Below, one piece after another: positions 53,059 through 60,277 of a stretch of DNA of 60,277 nucleotides (position 1 is its first letter; each line of letters begins with the position of its first letter). Both the position numbers and the translations under genes were made by a program. The notes beneath the pieces were generated by a model. It did not search any database, was not told the origin of the DNA, and saw only the letters and a list, made by a program, of their open reading frames with translations. Origin of the DNA: a virus; IMG/VR virus record IMGVR_UViG_3300042154_003205, positions 1 through 60,277 of that record; one strand, given 5' to 3'.

Positions 53059-53852
53059 GTCAAGGTGTTGTGATCTTTGCCTTCAATAACGAAGCAACAG
53101 ACTACATTGCCATGGCAGCATGGAGTGCTCGTAACATTCGCCGCCATTTAGACTTGCCTGTAGCCGTGGTAACAGATGCACCCGAGACTGCCGCACAATA
53201 TGAGTTTGAACACATCATTGCCACTGTGCCAGACACCGGTGGATCAAGATACTTTGCAGATTACAACGCCAACGTAACTTGGCACAATGCTGGACGAGTC
53301 AATGCTTATGAGTTATCACCTTTTGATCAAACCCTGGTACTGGATGCTGATTATGTTGTGGCCAGCGATTCCCTATTAGATATATTAAAAATACCACAAC
53401 AGTTTGCAGCCTCTTCAGATGCATTTGAACCCAGCAGCATGACCAATCTTGAAACGTTTGGTGAGTACAAGATGCCCATGTGGTGGGCCACTGTGATGAT
53501 GTTTCGTCGTGGCAATGTGAGTCAATTCATATTTGATAGTATGCAAATGATACGCAATAATTGGCAGCACTACCGAGACTTGTATGGCATACATCAAAGC
53601 AACTATCGCAATGACTATGCACTGAGTATTGCCCTGGGCCTGGTGGCTGGTTCTGAACAATCAGTGCATAAGATATTTCGTCCCATGCTCAATGTCATGC
53701 CAGATCATGGTTTGACTTGCACGGAACAGGATCATTATGAGATTACATATACCAACACAGAAGGTAGATTGAAAACCATGAGTTGGTCAGGATTAGACTT
53801 TCATGCCATGTGCAAGAAACACCTGGAGGCCATCGTTGCAACCAACAGATGA
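53031..53852 (+). CDS. Glycosyltransferase-like protein, GT-A type (first of two)
   Basis: This 273-aa protein has VVIFAFNNEATDYIAMAAWS (about residues 13-32), the nucleotide-binding first strand and helix, and TLVLDADYVVASDSLLDIL (about 100-118) with the DAD metal-binding motif of GT-A enzymes. PMWWATVMMFRRGNVSQFIF (about 145-164) and a late NDYALSIALGL follow, as in GT8-like families. It probably transfers a sugar from a nucleotide sugar, but donor and acceptor are unknown. The start at 53031 is chosen as the in-frame ATG nearest the end of the previous gene; an ATG at 53019 is an alternative. Its end overlaps the second transferase gene by 17 nt. Confidence 0.65.
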   Translation: MGRTKPKTLSQGVVIFAFNNEATDYIAMAAWSARNIRRHLDLPVAVVTDAPETAAQYEFEHIIATVPDTGGSRYFADYNANVTWHNAGRVNAYELSPFDQTLVLDADYVVASDSLLDILKIPQQFAASSDAFEPSSMTNLETFGEYKMPMWWATVMMFRRGNVSQFIFDSMQMIRNNWQHYRDLYGIHQSNYRNDYALSIALGLVAGSEQSVHKIFRPMLNVMPDHGLTCTEQDHYEITYTNTEGRLKTMSWSGLDFHAMCKKHLEAIVATNR

Positions 53853-54606
53853 ACAAGGTTATGTAATTGTTGCGGTCAACAGCGACACTGTTGATTACCA
53901 GGACTGCGCTCGCACCTTGGCCAAGACCATACGCTACTGGGATCCGTCGGCACGTATATGTTTGGTCACAGCCGGCCCCGACACTGATCCCTTGTACGAC
54001 TACCACAGACAGATTGTGCCTGATGCCAATCCATTTGCCAACGATGCACAACTGTTCCGACTCACACCATTTCGTGAAACCATCAAACTGGAAGCAGACA
54101 TGTTGATTGTGAGTCCTATTGACCATTGGTGGGCACAGTTTAGACATAGGGATGTTGTGGTATCAACTGGCTGTAGAGATTGGCAAGATCGTGTGAGCAC
54201 AGCAAGACATTACCGCAGAGTGTTTGATGTCAACAACTTGCCTGACGTGTACAATGCTGTCACATACTGGCGGCGCAGTGAAACTGCAAAAGAGTTTTTT
54301 TCATGGGTAGGAAACATATTTGCCAACTGGGCAGAGTTTAAAAAACTCATAAAGTTTCCAGATGAAGTACCGTCTACTGATCTAGTGTACGCCATGGCTG
54401 CCGAAATCATGGGACGAGACCGTGTGACCATGCCATTTAGTACATACCCAAAAATAGTGCATATGAAACGACACATAGCAGGAACACACACTGAACGCTG
54501 GCCGGATGAACTGGTGTGGGAATACCAGGATTGCCGATTACGCATACAAACTGTGCCACAAACAGGTGCATTTCATTACCATGCTAAAGATTGGCAGGCA
54601 CAATGA
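53836..54606 (+). CDS. Glycosyltransferase-like protein, GT-A type (second of two)
   Basis: This 256-aa paralogous-looking protein has YVIVAVNSDTVDYQDCARTL at the start, FRETIKLEADMLIVSPIDHW (about residues 77-96) with an EAD in place of DAD, then YNAVTYWRRSETAKEFFSWV and STDLVYAMAAEIMG, and HYHAKDW near the end. The start is probably TTG at 53836, since GGAGG lies 7 nt upstream; an ATG at 53803 lies deeper in the previous gene. The layout resembles the preceding gene, so the two may be an old duplication acting on the same glycan. Confidence 0.6.
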   Translation: MQPTDEQGYVIVAVNSDTVDYQDCARTLAKTIRYWDPSARICLVTAGPDTDPLYDYHRQIVPDANPFANDAQLFRLTPFRETIKLEADMLIVSPIDHWWAQFRHRDVVVSTGCRDWQDRVSTARHYRRVFDVNNLPDVYNAVTYWRRSETAKEFFSWVGNIFANWAEFKKLIKFPDEVPSTDLVYAMAAEIMGRDRVTMPFSTYPKIVHMKRHIAGTHTERWPDELVWEYQDCRLRIQTVPQTGAFHYHAKDWQAQ

Positions 54607-54995
54607 AAAAAGTATTTGTGAATGGCACATTTGATATACTACACGTAGGACACATTGCCTTGCTTGACTACGCAAAGAGCCTGGGCGACCAGTTGGTTGT
54701 AGGGATTGACAGTGATGACCGAGTTAGGTGGTTAAAAGGTTCCAATAGGCCTATAAATTCTCAACTTGAACGAGGCACACTACTCAGCGCACTTAAAAGT
54801 GTAGACGAAGTGTTTGTATTTGACACAGACGATGAATTGAGAAGTCTCATTCAAGCGTGTGACATCATGGTAAAAGGTTCAGATTACCAGGACAAACACA
54901 TAGTTGGTGCGGATGTTTGCAAAGAAATAATTTTTTTCGAAAGATTAAATGGATACTCAACAACAGAAAAAATTCAACATATTGTTAATCGGTGA
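54603..54995 (+). CDS. Cytidylyltransferase-type nucleotidyltransferase, HldE C-domain-like
   Basis: This 130-aa enzyme carries GTFDILHVGH at residues 8-17, the nucleotide-binding HxGH motif, and GIDSDDRVRWLKGSNRPINS (about 38-57) with the RPI-N-ER element, which are shared with RfaE/HldE domain II (ADP-heptose synthesis) and glycerol-3-phosphate cytidylyltransferase. VKGSDYQDKHIVGAD (about 98-112) corresponds to the KG-DY motif typical of the HldE branch. It would join a nucleotide to a sugar phosphate. Its ATG overlaps the previous TGA (ATGA), and its end overlaps the kinase gene by 47 nt. Confidence 0.85.
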   Translation: MKKVFVNGTFDILHVGHIALLDYAKSLGDQLVVGIDSDDRVRWLKGSNRPINSQLERGTLLSALKSVDEVFVFDTDDELRSLIQACDIMVKGSDYQDKHIVGADVCKEIIFFERLNGYSTTEKIQHIVNR

Positions 54996-55704
54996 TGCCT
55001 GCGAGGACACTTACACATACGGTTATGTAGATCGTATCAGTCCCGAAGCGCCTGTGCCCATATTTGAACCGCATTATACTATTCATCATGATGGCATGGC
55101 AGGCAATGTATGCAAGAATTTAGAAGCATTGGGCTGTGATGTCAATTTCCTGCATGGCGCAGTAAGCAAAAAGAACCGACTGATTGATCAACGTACCAAG
55201 CAACAGATTTTGCGCATAGACCACGATGCCAAAAGTCAACCCATCACATTTGAAACAGTGATCCCTCCGGTGTATGATGCAGTGGTGGTCAGCGACTACA
55301 ACAAAGGCACAGTAGATTACCACTTAATAGAAGACTTGGTCAAAGAAGTAACTGTGCCCATCTTTGTTGACACCAAGAAAACTGACCTAGCTCGGCTAGC
55401 CGGCTGTTATGTAAAAATCAACGCACTGGAACGGAGTCGTGCAACCAGTTTGCTCAGCAAGGATCATTTGATTGTGACTCATGGCAGTCACGGTGCAGAA
55501 TGGGACGGTCAGAGTTTCCCTGCAGAAACAGCAGGTGATGTAACTGATGTATGTGGAGCAGGAGATACATTTTTAGCTGCACTGACCTATCAGTTTCTAG
55601 TAACAAACAGCATGTCCGACGCAGTAAAGTTTGCAAACAAGGCGGCTGCGGTAACAGTGCAACATGTGGGTGTGTATGCACCACGCCTAGAGGAAATCAA
55701 ATGA
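54949..55704 (+). CDS. PfkB-type sugar kinase, HldE N-domain-like
   Basis: This 251-aa ribokinase-family kinase has ILLIGDACEDTYTYGYVDRI then SPEAPVPIF (residues 11-40), the start pattern of heptose-7-phosphate kinase HldE domain I, GMAGNVCKNLEALGCDVNFL (about 49-68), VVVSDYNKGTVDYHLIEDL, and the PfkB signature VCGAGDTFLAALTYQF (about 200-215) with the catalytic Asp. It is about 70 residues shorter than HldE domain I. With the adjacent nucleotidyltransferase it reproduces bifunctional HldE as two genes in reversed order. The sugar may be heptose, but a different substrate is possible. Confidence 0.85.
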   Translation: MDTQQQKKFNILLIGDACEDTYTYGYVDRISPEAPVPIFEPHYTIHHDGMAGNVCKNLEALGCDVNFLHGAVSKKNRLIDQRTKQQILRIDHDAKSQPITFETVIPPVYDAVVVSDYNKGTVDYHLIEDLVKEVTVPIFVDTKKTDLARLAGCYVKINALERSRATSLLSKDHLIVTHGSHGAEWDGQSFPAETAGDVTDVCGAGDTFLAALTYQFLVTNSMSDAVKFANKAAAVTVQHVGVYAPRLEEIK

Positions 55705-56060
55705 CCAGACTAACAGGTCTAGTAGAAAAAGGTTGGGGTTCGGAAGAAATATGGGCAACCAACGACAAATACTGTGGTAAACTGATGCGGTTTAACACTG
55801 GCGCACGTTTCAGCATGCACTTCCATGCAGAGAAAGATGAGTCATGGTATGTGCTTGACGGGCTGTTTAAAGTAGTATTCATTGAAACAAAAGATGCCAG
55901 CCAACATGAAGCCATACTTAAACCAGGCACAACCTGGCGCAACCGTCCACTGCAACCTCATCAACTCGTTTGCATAGAAGCAGGCACTGTGTTAGAAGTT
56001 AGTACAGCAGATTCAGTGGAAGACAACTATCGTGTGTTGCCTGGAGACAGTCAGCAATGA
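55701..56060 (+). CDS. Cupin protein, sugar-phosphate isomerase-like
   Basis: This 119-aa single cupin domain begins VEKGWGSEEIWATNDKYCGK and has MHFHAEKDESWYVLDGLFKV (about residues 36-55), the first cupin motif with metal-binding His-x-His and Glu, and RPLQPHQLVCIEAGTVLEVS (about 82-101), the second with another His. The resemblance is to the C-terminal domain of type II mannose-6-phosphate isomerases and to small sugar-binding cupins. It may isomerise or sense a sugar made by the operon. I start at 55701 (ATGA overlap with the kinase stop, AGAGG upstream). Confidence 0.75.
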   Translation: MTRLTGLVEKGWGSEEIWATNDKYCGKLMRFNTGARFSMHFHAEKDESWYVLDGLFKVVFIETKDASQHEAILKPGTTWRNRPLQPHQLVCIEAGTVLEVSTADSVEDNYRVLPGDSQQ

Positions 56061-56383
56061 CCCCTGAACAACTACAACAACTGTTTCAGGTCATACCTGA
56101 ACCACCACCGCTGTTTTATCGCTTGTATCATGATGAACATGGTCGGCCACTATTCTACAGCATGGAAGATTGTCCTGGTACATACATTGAGATTGACCAG
56201 GCAACTTTTGCTCGCAGTGCTACCAACGTGCGGGTGCGAGACGGAAAATTAATAGAAATAACGTGGGCAACCACAACAAAATTGGTCCCTGGCAACTCTG
56301 GATCCCCTTGTCATCCTGACAATGTCGCTGTAATCGTTGCCGAGGACCAACCTCATACCCGCTGGAGTAAGAAAAACATATGA
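56057..56383 (+). CDS. Conserved small phage protein of unknown function
   Basis: This 108-aa protein contains FYRLYHDEHGRPLFYSMEDC (about residues 20-39), then PGTYIEIDQATFARSATNVR and VRDGKLIEI, a set I associate with uncharacterised proteins of marine T4-like phages (YRLYYD-G-PLFYSMEDxPGxYIE). It looks like a small beta-rich domain. It is coupled by 4-nt overlaps to the cupin and to the next gene, so it is part of the sugar operon. Confidence 0.55.
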   Translation: MTPEQLQQLFQVIPEPPPLFYRLYHDEHGRPLFYSMEDCPGTYIEIDQATFARSATNVRVRDGKLIEITWATTTKLVPGNSGSPCHPDNVAVIVAEDQPHTRWSKKNI

Positions 56384-57306
56384 AACAAATTGACATTGCA
56401 GACTTGGACTGCATATACTTGAGTTACGACGAACCTGAAAAAGAAGAACATTGGGTCCAGATCAAAAACATGGTTCCATGGGCTACACGAGTAGACGGTA
56501 TCAAAGGATCGGATGCAGCACACAAGGCAGCCGCCGCAGCCAGCACCACAGAACGCTTTATACTCATTGATGGCGACAACATTCCTGATGCTGAATTTTT
56601 CAATCAAACGTTAACATTTGCTACACCTGAGTGGGAACAGGCAGTGTTTCGTTGGCGTGCTAGAAACCACATCAACGGCTTGATGTATGGCAATGGTGGG
56701 CTGAGTTCATGGACACGTGAGTTTGTGATGAACATGCGCACACACGAAGCCACTGACGGGCGTGTGGAAACTGAAGTGGAGTTTTGCTTTGATCCCTTGT
56801 ACTGGCCCATGTACAACTGCTACTCAACCACATATCCTAATGGATCGGCGTTTCAGGCATGGCGTGCTGGATTCCGTGAAGGTGTAAAAATGTGCTTGAA
56901 CCGAGGTGCAAAGCCTACTGTAGAAGAATTTCAACAACAGGTACACCGGCGTAATCTAGATCATTTAACCATATGGCACAACATTGGTGCTGACGTCAAC
57001 AACGGGCAGTGGACCATGGCTGGTGCCAGACAAGGCACATACATGACCATGCTCACAAACTGGGACCATAGACAAGTGCAAGACTTTGACGCTCTCGCTG
57101 AAATCTGGGCGACAGTAAAAGACACAGACCCAAGACTGTTGGGCGGTCGCGTGGCTGATGATTTATACAGCCAGCTAGATTTGCCCATGGCCATCTTTGA
57201 AGGCGAACAAAGTCGGTTCTTCAAACAACACTATCGTTCAAACTGGCACAACCGTGGAGTCATGACTCGAGAGATTGATGTAATTAGACAGCAAGAAGGC
57301 TGGTAA
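56380..57306 (+). CDS. Glycosyltransferase-like protein, GT-A type
   Basis: This 308-aa protein begins with DLDCIYLSYDEPEKEEHWVQ and has TERFILIDGDNIPDAEFFNQ (about residues 56-75), where DGD is a candidate metal and nucleotide-binding motif after the IL-ID strand. AVFRWRARNHINGLMYGNGG (about 88-107) and an FDPLYWPMYNCYSTTYPNGS stretch follow. The order resembles a GT-A fold, but no named family comes to mind; it is a recurrent phage hypothetical beside radical SAM genes. It is coupled to its neighbours on both sides. Confidence 0.5.
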   Translation: MKQIDIADLDCIYLSYDEPEKEEHWVQIKNMVPWATRVDGIKGSDAAHKAAAAASTTERFILIDGDNIPDAEFFNQTLTFATPEWEQAVFRWRARNHINGLMYGNGGLSSWTREFVMNMRTHEATDGRVETEVEFCFDPLYWPMYNCYSTTYPNGSAFQAWRAGFREGVKMCLNRGAKPTVEEFQQQVHRRNLDHLTIWHNIGADVNNGQWTMAGARQGTYMTMLTNWDHRQVQDFDALAEIWATVKDTDPRLLGGRVADDLYSQLDLPMAIFEGEQSRFFKQHYRSNWHNRGVMTREIDVIRQQEGW

Positions 57307-58703
57307 TGAACAAAGGCGACGAGTCAGCAGACAACAAAAGCAAGTTTCTCAGTTCTGCTGAACAGATGCATGATCAATTAGGCCCTGCTCTGTGTCTTGC
57401 CAAGTGGAAACAGGTCAGCTTGCACTTGACCACAGGTATGAACAACTCATGCTATCATCCACCATTGCACCCAATTGATCCTGCGGAGATCAAGATAGAT
57501 GTTAGTGCATTGCACAACACCGCATACAAAAAAACACAACGCCGGATGATGTTGGCTGGAGAAAAACCCAAGGAATGTCAATACTGTTGGAACATGGAAG
57601 ATCAGGGCAAACTAAGCGACCGACACTACCGTTCAGGGGAACCCTGGGCCGCAGTGGATTTTGAAAAGATAAAAAATAGTACAGGAGAAGAAAATGTTAT
57701 CCCCAGTTATGTTGAAGTTAATTTTAATCACGCTTGTAATCTTAAGTGTAGTTATTGTAGCCCTCAGTTTTCGAGCTCATGGGCAGACGAAGTTGCACGA
57801 CTGGGCGCTTTTCCTACTAGCAGTCCACACAACTCTCCTGATCATTTTATGGGTCAGCGTAGACCAATACCAGCCAGAGAATCAAATCCTTATGTTGAGG
57901 CCTTCTGGGCCTGGTGGCCAGACCTGTACCCTCACCTAGAACATTTTCGCATGACCGGTGGCGAGCCGCTGCTGGACCGGAACACATATCGTGTGTTTGA
58001 TTATGTGCTGACCAATCCCAGTCCCCGGTTACACTTGAATGTGACCAGTAACTTTTCAGTGGATGAAAAGTCCTGGCAAAAGTATCTAACCTACGTCAAG
58101 GCCATATGCGATGGACGCATTGAACACTTCATGCAATATGTGAGCCTGGATGGCTGGGGCGAGCAGGCAGAATACATGCGCAATGGCTTGGACTTTGACC
58201 TGCTGTGGGACCGAGTGAATCAATTTCTTACAGAAGTTCCCAACTACTCAAGCCTTACGTTCATCATCACAATGAATAACTTGAGTGTGACCAGCCTGGA
58301 CAAACTGTTTGCTGGCATCTTGGGCCTGCGCAAAGTTTACAGCACAGACTATCAACGTGTATGGTTTGACACCCCTGTACTACGTGAGCCTGCGTGGCAA
58401 AGTCTACAAATACTGCCAGAGAGTTATGCAGAGAAATTGGAATGGTTGTGGGCATGGATGGTGCGACAGATTGAAACTGAAGAAGCTCCTTTTAAAGGAT
58501 TCAAGGACTACGAACTACATAGACTGGATCGCGACATTGCTTGGATGCGATCAGCACAGTTAGAAAATCACTCACAGGCCAAGGCAGACTTCTATCGTTT
58601 CTTTAGTGAACATGATCGTCGTCGTGGCACAGACTTTTTGAAAACATTTCCTGAGATGCGGGCATGGTGGGAGGAGTGTGCATACCATGCTAGGCAATCG
58701 TAA
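57306..58703 (+). CDS. Radical SAM protein with twitch-type domain (first paralog)
   Basis: This 465-aa protein starts with a 100-residue domain containing NNSCYHPPLHPIDPAEIK (about residues 47-64) and RRMMLAGEKPKECQYCWNME (about 79-98), whose cysteines could bind an extra cluster. The radical SAM motif CNLKCSYC is at about 144-151, followed by SPQFSSSWADEV. FRMTGGEPLLDRNTYRVFDY (about 217-236) is the SAM-binding GGEP region, and HLNVTSNFS comes next. Phage proteins of this form are called twitch-domain radical SAM proteins; no substrate is known. A second copy starts at 59780. It overlaps the previous stop by 1 nt (TAATG). Confidence 0.88.
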   Translation: MNKGDESADNKSKFLSSAEQMHDQLGPALCLAKWKQVSLHLTTGMNNSCYHPPLHPIDPAEIKIDVSALHNTAYKKTQRRMMLAGEKPKECQYCWNMEDQGKLSDRHYRSGEPWAAVDFEKIKNSTGEENVIPSYVEVNFNHACNLKCSYCSPQFSSSWADEVARLGAFPTSSPHNSPDHFMGQRRPIPARESNPYVEAFWAWWPDLYPHLEHFRMTGGEPLLDRNTYRVFDYVLTNPSPRLHLNVTSNFSVDEKSWQKYLTYVKAICDGRIEHFMQYVSLDGWGEQAEYMRNGLDFDLLWDRVNQFLTEVPNYSSLTFIITMNNLSVTSLDKLFAGILGLRKVYSTDYQRVWFDTPVLREPAWQSLQILPESYAEKLEWLWAWMVRQIETEEAPFKGFKDYELHRLDRDIAWMRSAQLENHSQAKADFYRFFSEHDRRRGTDFLKTFPEMRAWWEECAYHARQS

Positions 58704-59787
58704 GATCATTGTGGATGAGTGGGCTGAAGTATGGGACCTGCTCAAGACACATGCAGATGGTAGTTTTTGGCAATGGCCTGCAGAACTAGATCCTGACGCT
58801 GTGTATATTGTGGGCAGAGTTGTGCTCAAAGAAAACTGGGCAGCCATAACCGACTGGGCCACTCGATATCCTGGACACATTGTATTTTCCAATCCTGCCG
58901 AAGGCAGTGAAACTATACTGCTACAACTGCGCAGATTGGTAATAACAAACTATGTGCGTGATGGACGTATTGGTTTGTTGACATCAGGTGACATGGGACC
59001 CGGCTGGAATTACTGTAAAACAGATTGTTATTTTTCTAATATTGTAGAGTATTTAGAAAACTTACGTGCGCACGAGTCTTACCTACAAGTGTATCACAAG
59101 CAAAACAAACCTTATGACTTTTTGTTCTTGAATGGTCGATTACGTCCGCATCGCAAATATTTAATTGATGCCATGCGTGATCGACAGTTATTAGATCGAG
59201 CATTGTGGACCAATCTCAATGATCGTGTGGAAATGGCCTGGAGCAGTCAATTACAAACTGGTGATTCAGAGCCTATTAGATTGTTACCTGAACAATATGA
59301 AATTGCTCGTGCTTTGCCCAACATGGCAAACGTGCCTGGGGGATTCATAAAACATCATTTGTTTGGCAATACCTGGGGAGATGCCGAAGTCAATCCTGCT
59401 GCCTACATCGATAGCTATTTCAGTGTTGTAACAGAAACCATATTTGATTATCCGTATACGTTCCGTACAGAAAAGATCTGGAAGCCTATGATCATGGGTC
59501 ATCCGTTTGTGGCAGCAGCCAATCGCGGATACTACAGAGATTTGCATGAGGCAGGGTTCCAAACGTTTGGGCACTTGATAGATGAAAGTTTTGATCAGAT
59601 AGATGATCCCCAAGATCGTGCCAATAGAATAGTTGACGTTGTAGCAGATATATGTTATAATGGTGCTGCCAGTTTCTTGGAGAGTGCTAGATCCGTTTGT
59701 AAATACAACTATCAACAACTTCGTGAACACAATGCTCGTGAACGTGCAGAGCTTCCAGAACGTTTGGCCCAATATATAAATGAATGA
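58687..59787 (+). CDS. GT10/exostosin-like glycosyltransferase family protein
   Basis: This 366-aa protein has DFLFLNGRLRPHRKYLIDAM (about residues 139-158), then YFSVVTETIFDYPYTFRTEK then IWKPMIMGHPFVAAANRGYY (about 241-280) and EAGFQTFGHLIDESFDQIDD. The FxTEKIWKPI-xGHPFV element is the donor-binding region of fucosyltransferase (GT10) and related families, where Glu and Lys contact GDP-sugar. I chose ATG at 58687, about 10 nt after GGAGGAG; a GTG at 58678 is too near that site. It lies between the two radical SAM genes. Confidence 0.65.
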   Translation: MLGNRKIIVDEWAEVWDLLKTHADGSFWQWPAELDPDAVYIVGRVVLKENWAAITDWATRYPGHIVFSNPAEGSETILLQLRRLVITNYVRDGRIGLLTSGDMGPGWNYCKTDCYFSNIVEYLENLRAHESYLQVYHKQNKPYDFLFLNGRLRPHRKYLIDAMRDRQLLDRALWTNLNDRVEMAWSSQLQTGDSEPIRLLPEQYEIARALPNMANVPGGFIKHHLFGNTWGDAEVNPAAYIDSYFSVVTETIFDYPYTFRTEKIWKPMIMGHPFVAAANRGYYRDLHEAGFQTFGHLIDESFDQIDDPQDRANRIVDVVADICYNGAASFLESARSVCKYNYQQLREHNARERAELPERLAQYINE

Positions 59788-60277
59788 TTTAGAATTTAAA
59801 CAACAGGTGTTAGACCCTGTATCCTCAAGTTTTTGTGCAGCGAAGTGGTACAATGCTACCATTTGGTTAGGAAGTGGGCAGACCACAAGTTGCCATCACC
59901 CGCCAGCTCATTTGATTGACGTTGATAAAGTCAATAACAACTCTAGGCTGCTGCACAATACTGATCAAAAGAAAGAAGACCGACGTAAAATGTTGGCTGG
60001 AGAACGTCCCAGCGGGTGCGAATACTGCTGGAAGATTGAAGACATGGACACCAACGCTGTGAGTGACCGTGTGTACAAAAGTAAAATTTATCCCATAGAG
60101 GCACTACATGAAGCAGTCAACACCCCCATCCAAGATGATGTCAATCTTAGAACGCTGGAAATCAGTTTCGATCGCACTTGCCAATTTGCTTGTTCTTATT
60201 GCAATCCTGCTTTTAGTTCCACTTGGGTCAATGATATACGCAAGCATGGACCCTACAACGGGTTGGTTAGCGATGGT
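59780..60277 (+). CDS. Radical SAM protein (second paralog), cut by the window edge
   Basis: The frame starts at the ATG at 59780 and stays open to the last base (166 codons). It repeats the layout of the gene at 57306: TSCHHPPAHLIDVDKVNNN (about residues 35-53) compared with SCYHPPLHPID, RRKMLAGERPSGCEYCWKIE (about 68-87) compared with RRMMLAGEKPKECQYCWNME, and the cluster motif CQFACSYCNPAFSSTW (about 134-149). The start overlaps the previous stop by 8 nt, within ATGAATGA; the second ATG there meets a stop after one codon. The C-terminal part is not in the window. Confidence 0.85.
   Translation, partial: MNDLEFKQQVLDPVSSSFCAAKWYNATIWLGSGQTTSCHHPPAHLIDVDKVNNNSRLLHNTDQKKEDRRKMLAGERPSGCEYCWKIEDMDTNAVSDRVYKSKIYPIEALHEAVNTPIQDDVNLRTLEISFDRTCQFACSYCNPAFSSTWVNDIRKHGPYNGLVSDG

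Noticed and set aside
59784-59792. ATG at 59784 as the start of the second radical SAM gene
   Set aside because: It meets TAG after one codon; the overlapping ATG at 59780 gives the long conserved frame.
59284-59886. 200-codon minus-strand frame at the right end
   Set aside because: It is antisense to the GT10-like gene and to the start of the second radical SAM gene, both of which have family motifs.

Overview
The window is a piece of a T4-type tailed-phage genome, a contractile-tail myovirus resembling the marine cyanophage/pelagiphage branch rather than coliphage T4. The evidence is a set of recognisable T4 core proteins: gp23 (start only), gp22, gp21, a gp68-like and a gp67-like core protein, gp20, a tape measure, gp26 with a gp51-like extension, gp46, gp47, the late sigma factor gp55, a gp48-like tube cap, gp53, a gp5-like spike, gp25 and gp6. 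Many late genes also carry T4-type late promoters (NNTAAATA). No photosynthesis gene, tRNA, integrase, insertion sequence or CRISPR array was seen, so the host cannot be named; the family resemblances point to an aquatic Gram-negative bacterium.

Layout. (1) 1-7251, minus strand: the head module, with transcription running tape measure, gp20, gp67-like, gp68-like, gp21, gp22, gp23. (2) 7294-9633, plus strand: gp26 and its frameshift extension, then three small genes of unknown function. (3) 9634-10025: a gene-free stretch full of inverted repeats between convergent gene blocks. (4) 10026-22036, minus strand: one tightly coupled operon that appears to start at a strong sigma70-type promoter (22064-22091). 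It reads gp55, a sulfotransferase-like protein, gp47, a methyltransferase, a 34-aa protein, an SGNH-like protein and gp46, then an AT-rich string of accessory genes that includes two radical SAM enzymes, a short-chain dehydrogenase and a SegE-like GIY-YIG nuclease. (5) 22147-52696, plus strand: baseplate and fibre genes, among them one 5178-codon gene (15.5 kb). (6) 52750-60277, plus strand: a surface-sugar-like operon with its own sigma70-type promoter. It holds two glycosyltransferase-like proteins, a separate nucleotidyltransferase and sugar kinase that together resemble HldE, a cupin, a third glycosyltransferase-like protein, two paralogous radical SAM proteins and a GT10/exostosin-like protein.

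How it fits together. gp55 is probably made early from the host-type promoter and then directs transcription from the NNTAAATA promoters in front of head, tail and baseplate genes. gp46/gp47 serve recombination and replication. The tail genes build a baseplate whose giant component carries adhesin-like modules. The last operon could make or modify an activated sugar, possibly heptose, for the host surface or for the phage itself.

Points most worth a second look: a canonical -1 frameshift site joining gp26 to a gp51-like tail; a seven-bladed FG-GAP-like propeller with fibre and carbohydrate-binding modules inserted between blades of the giant protein; late promoters so close to start codons that the mRNAs should be leaderless; the structured gene-free region; and four radical SAM enzymes in 60 kb.
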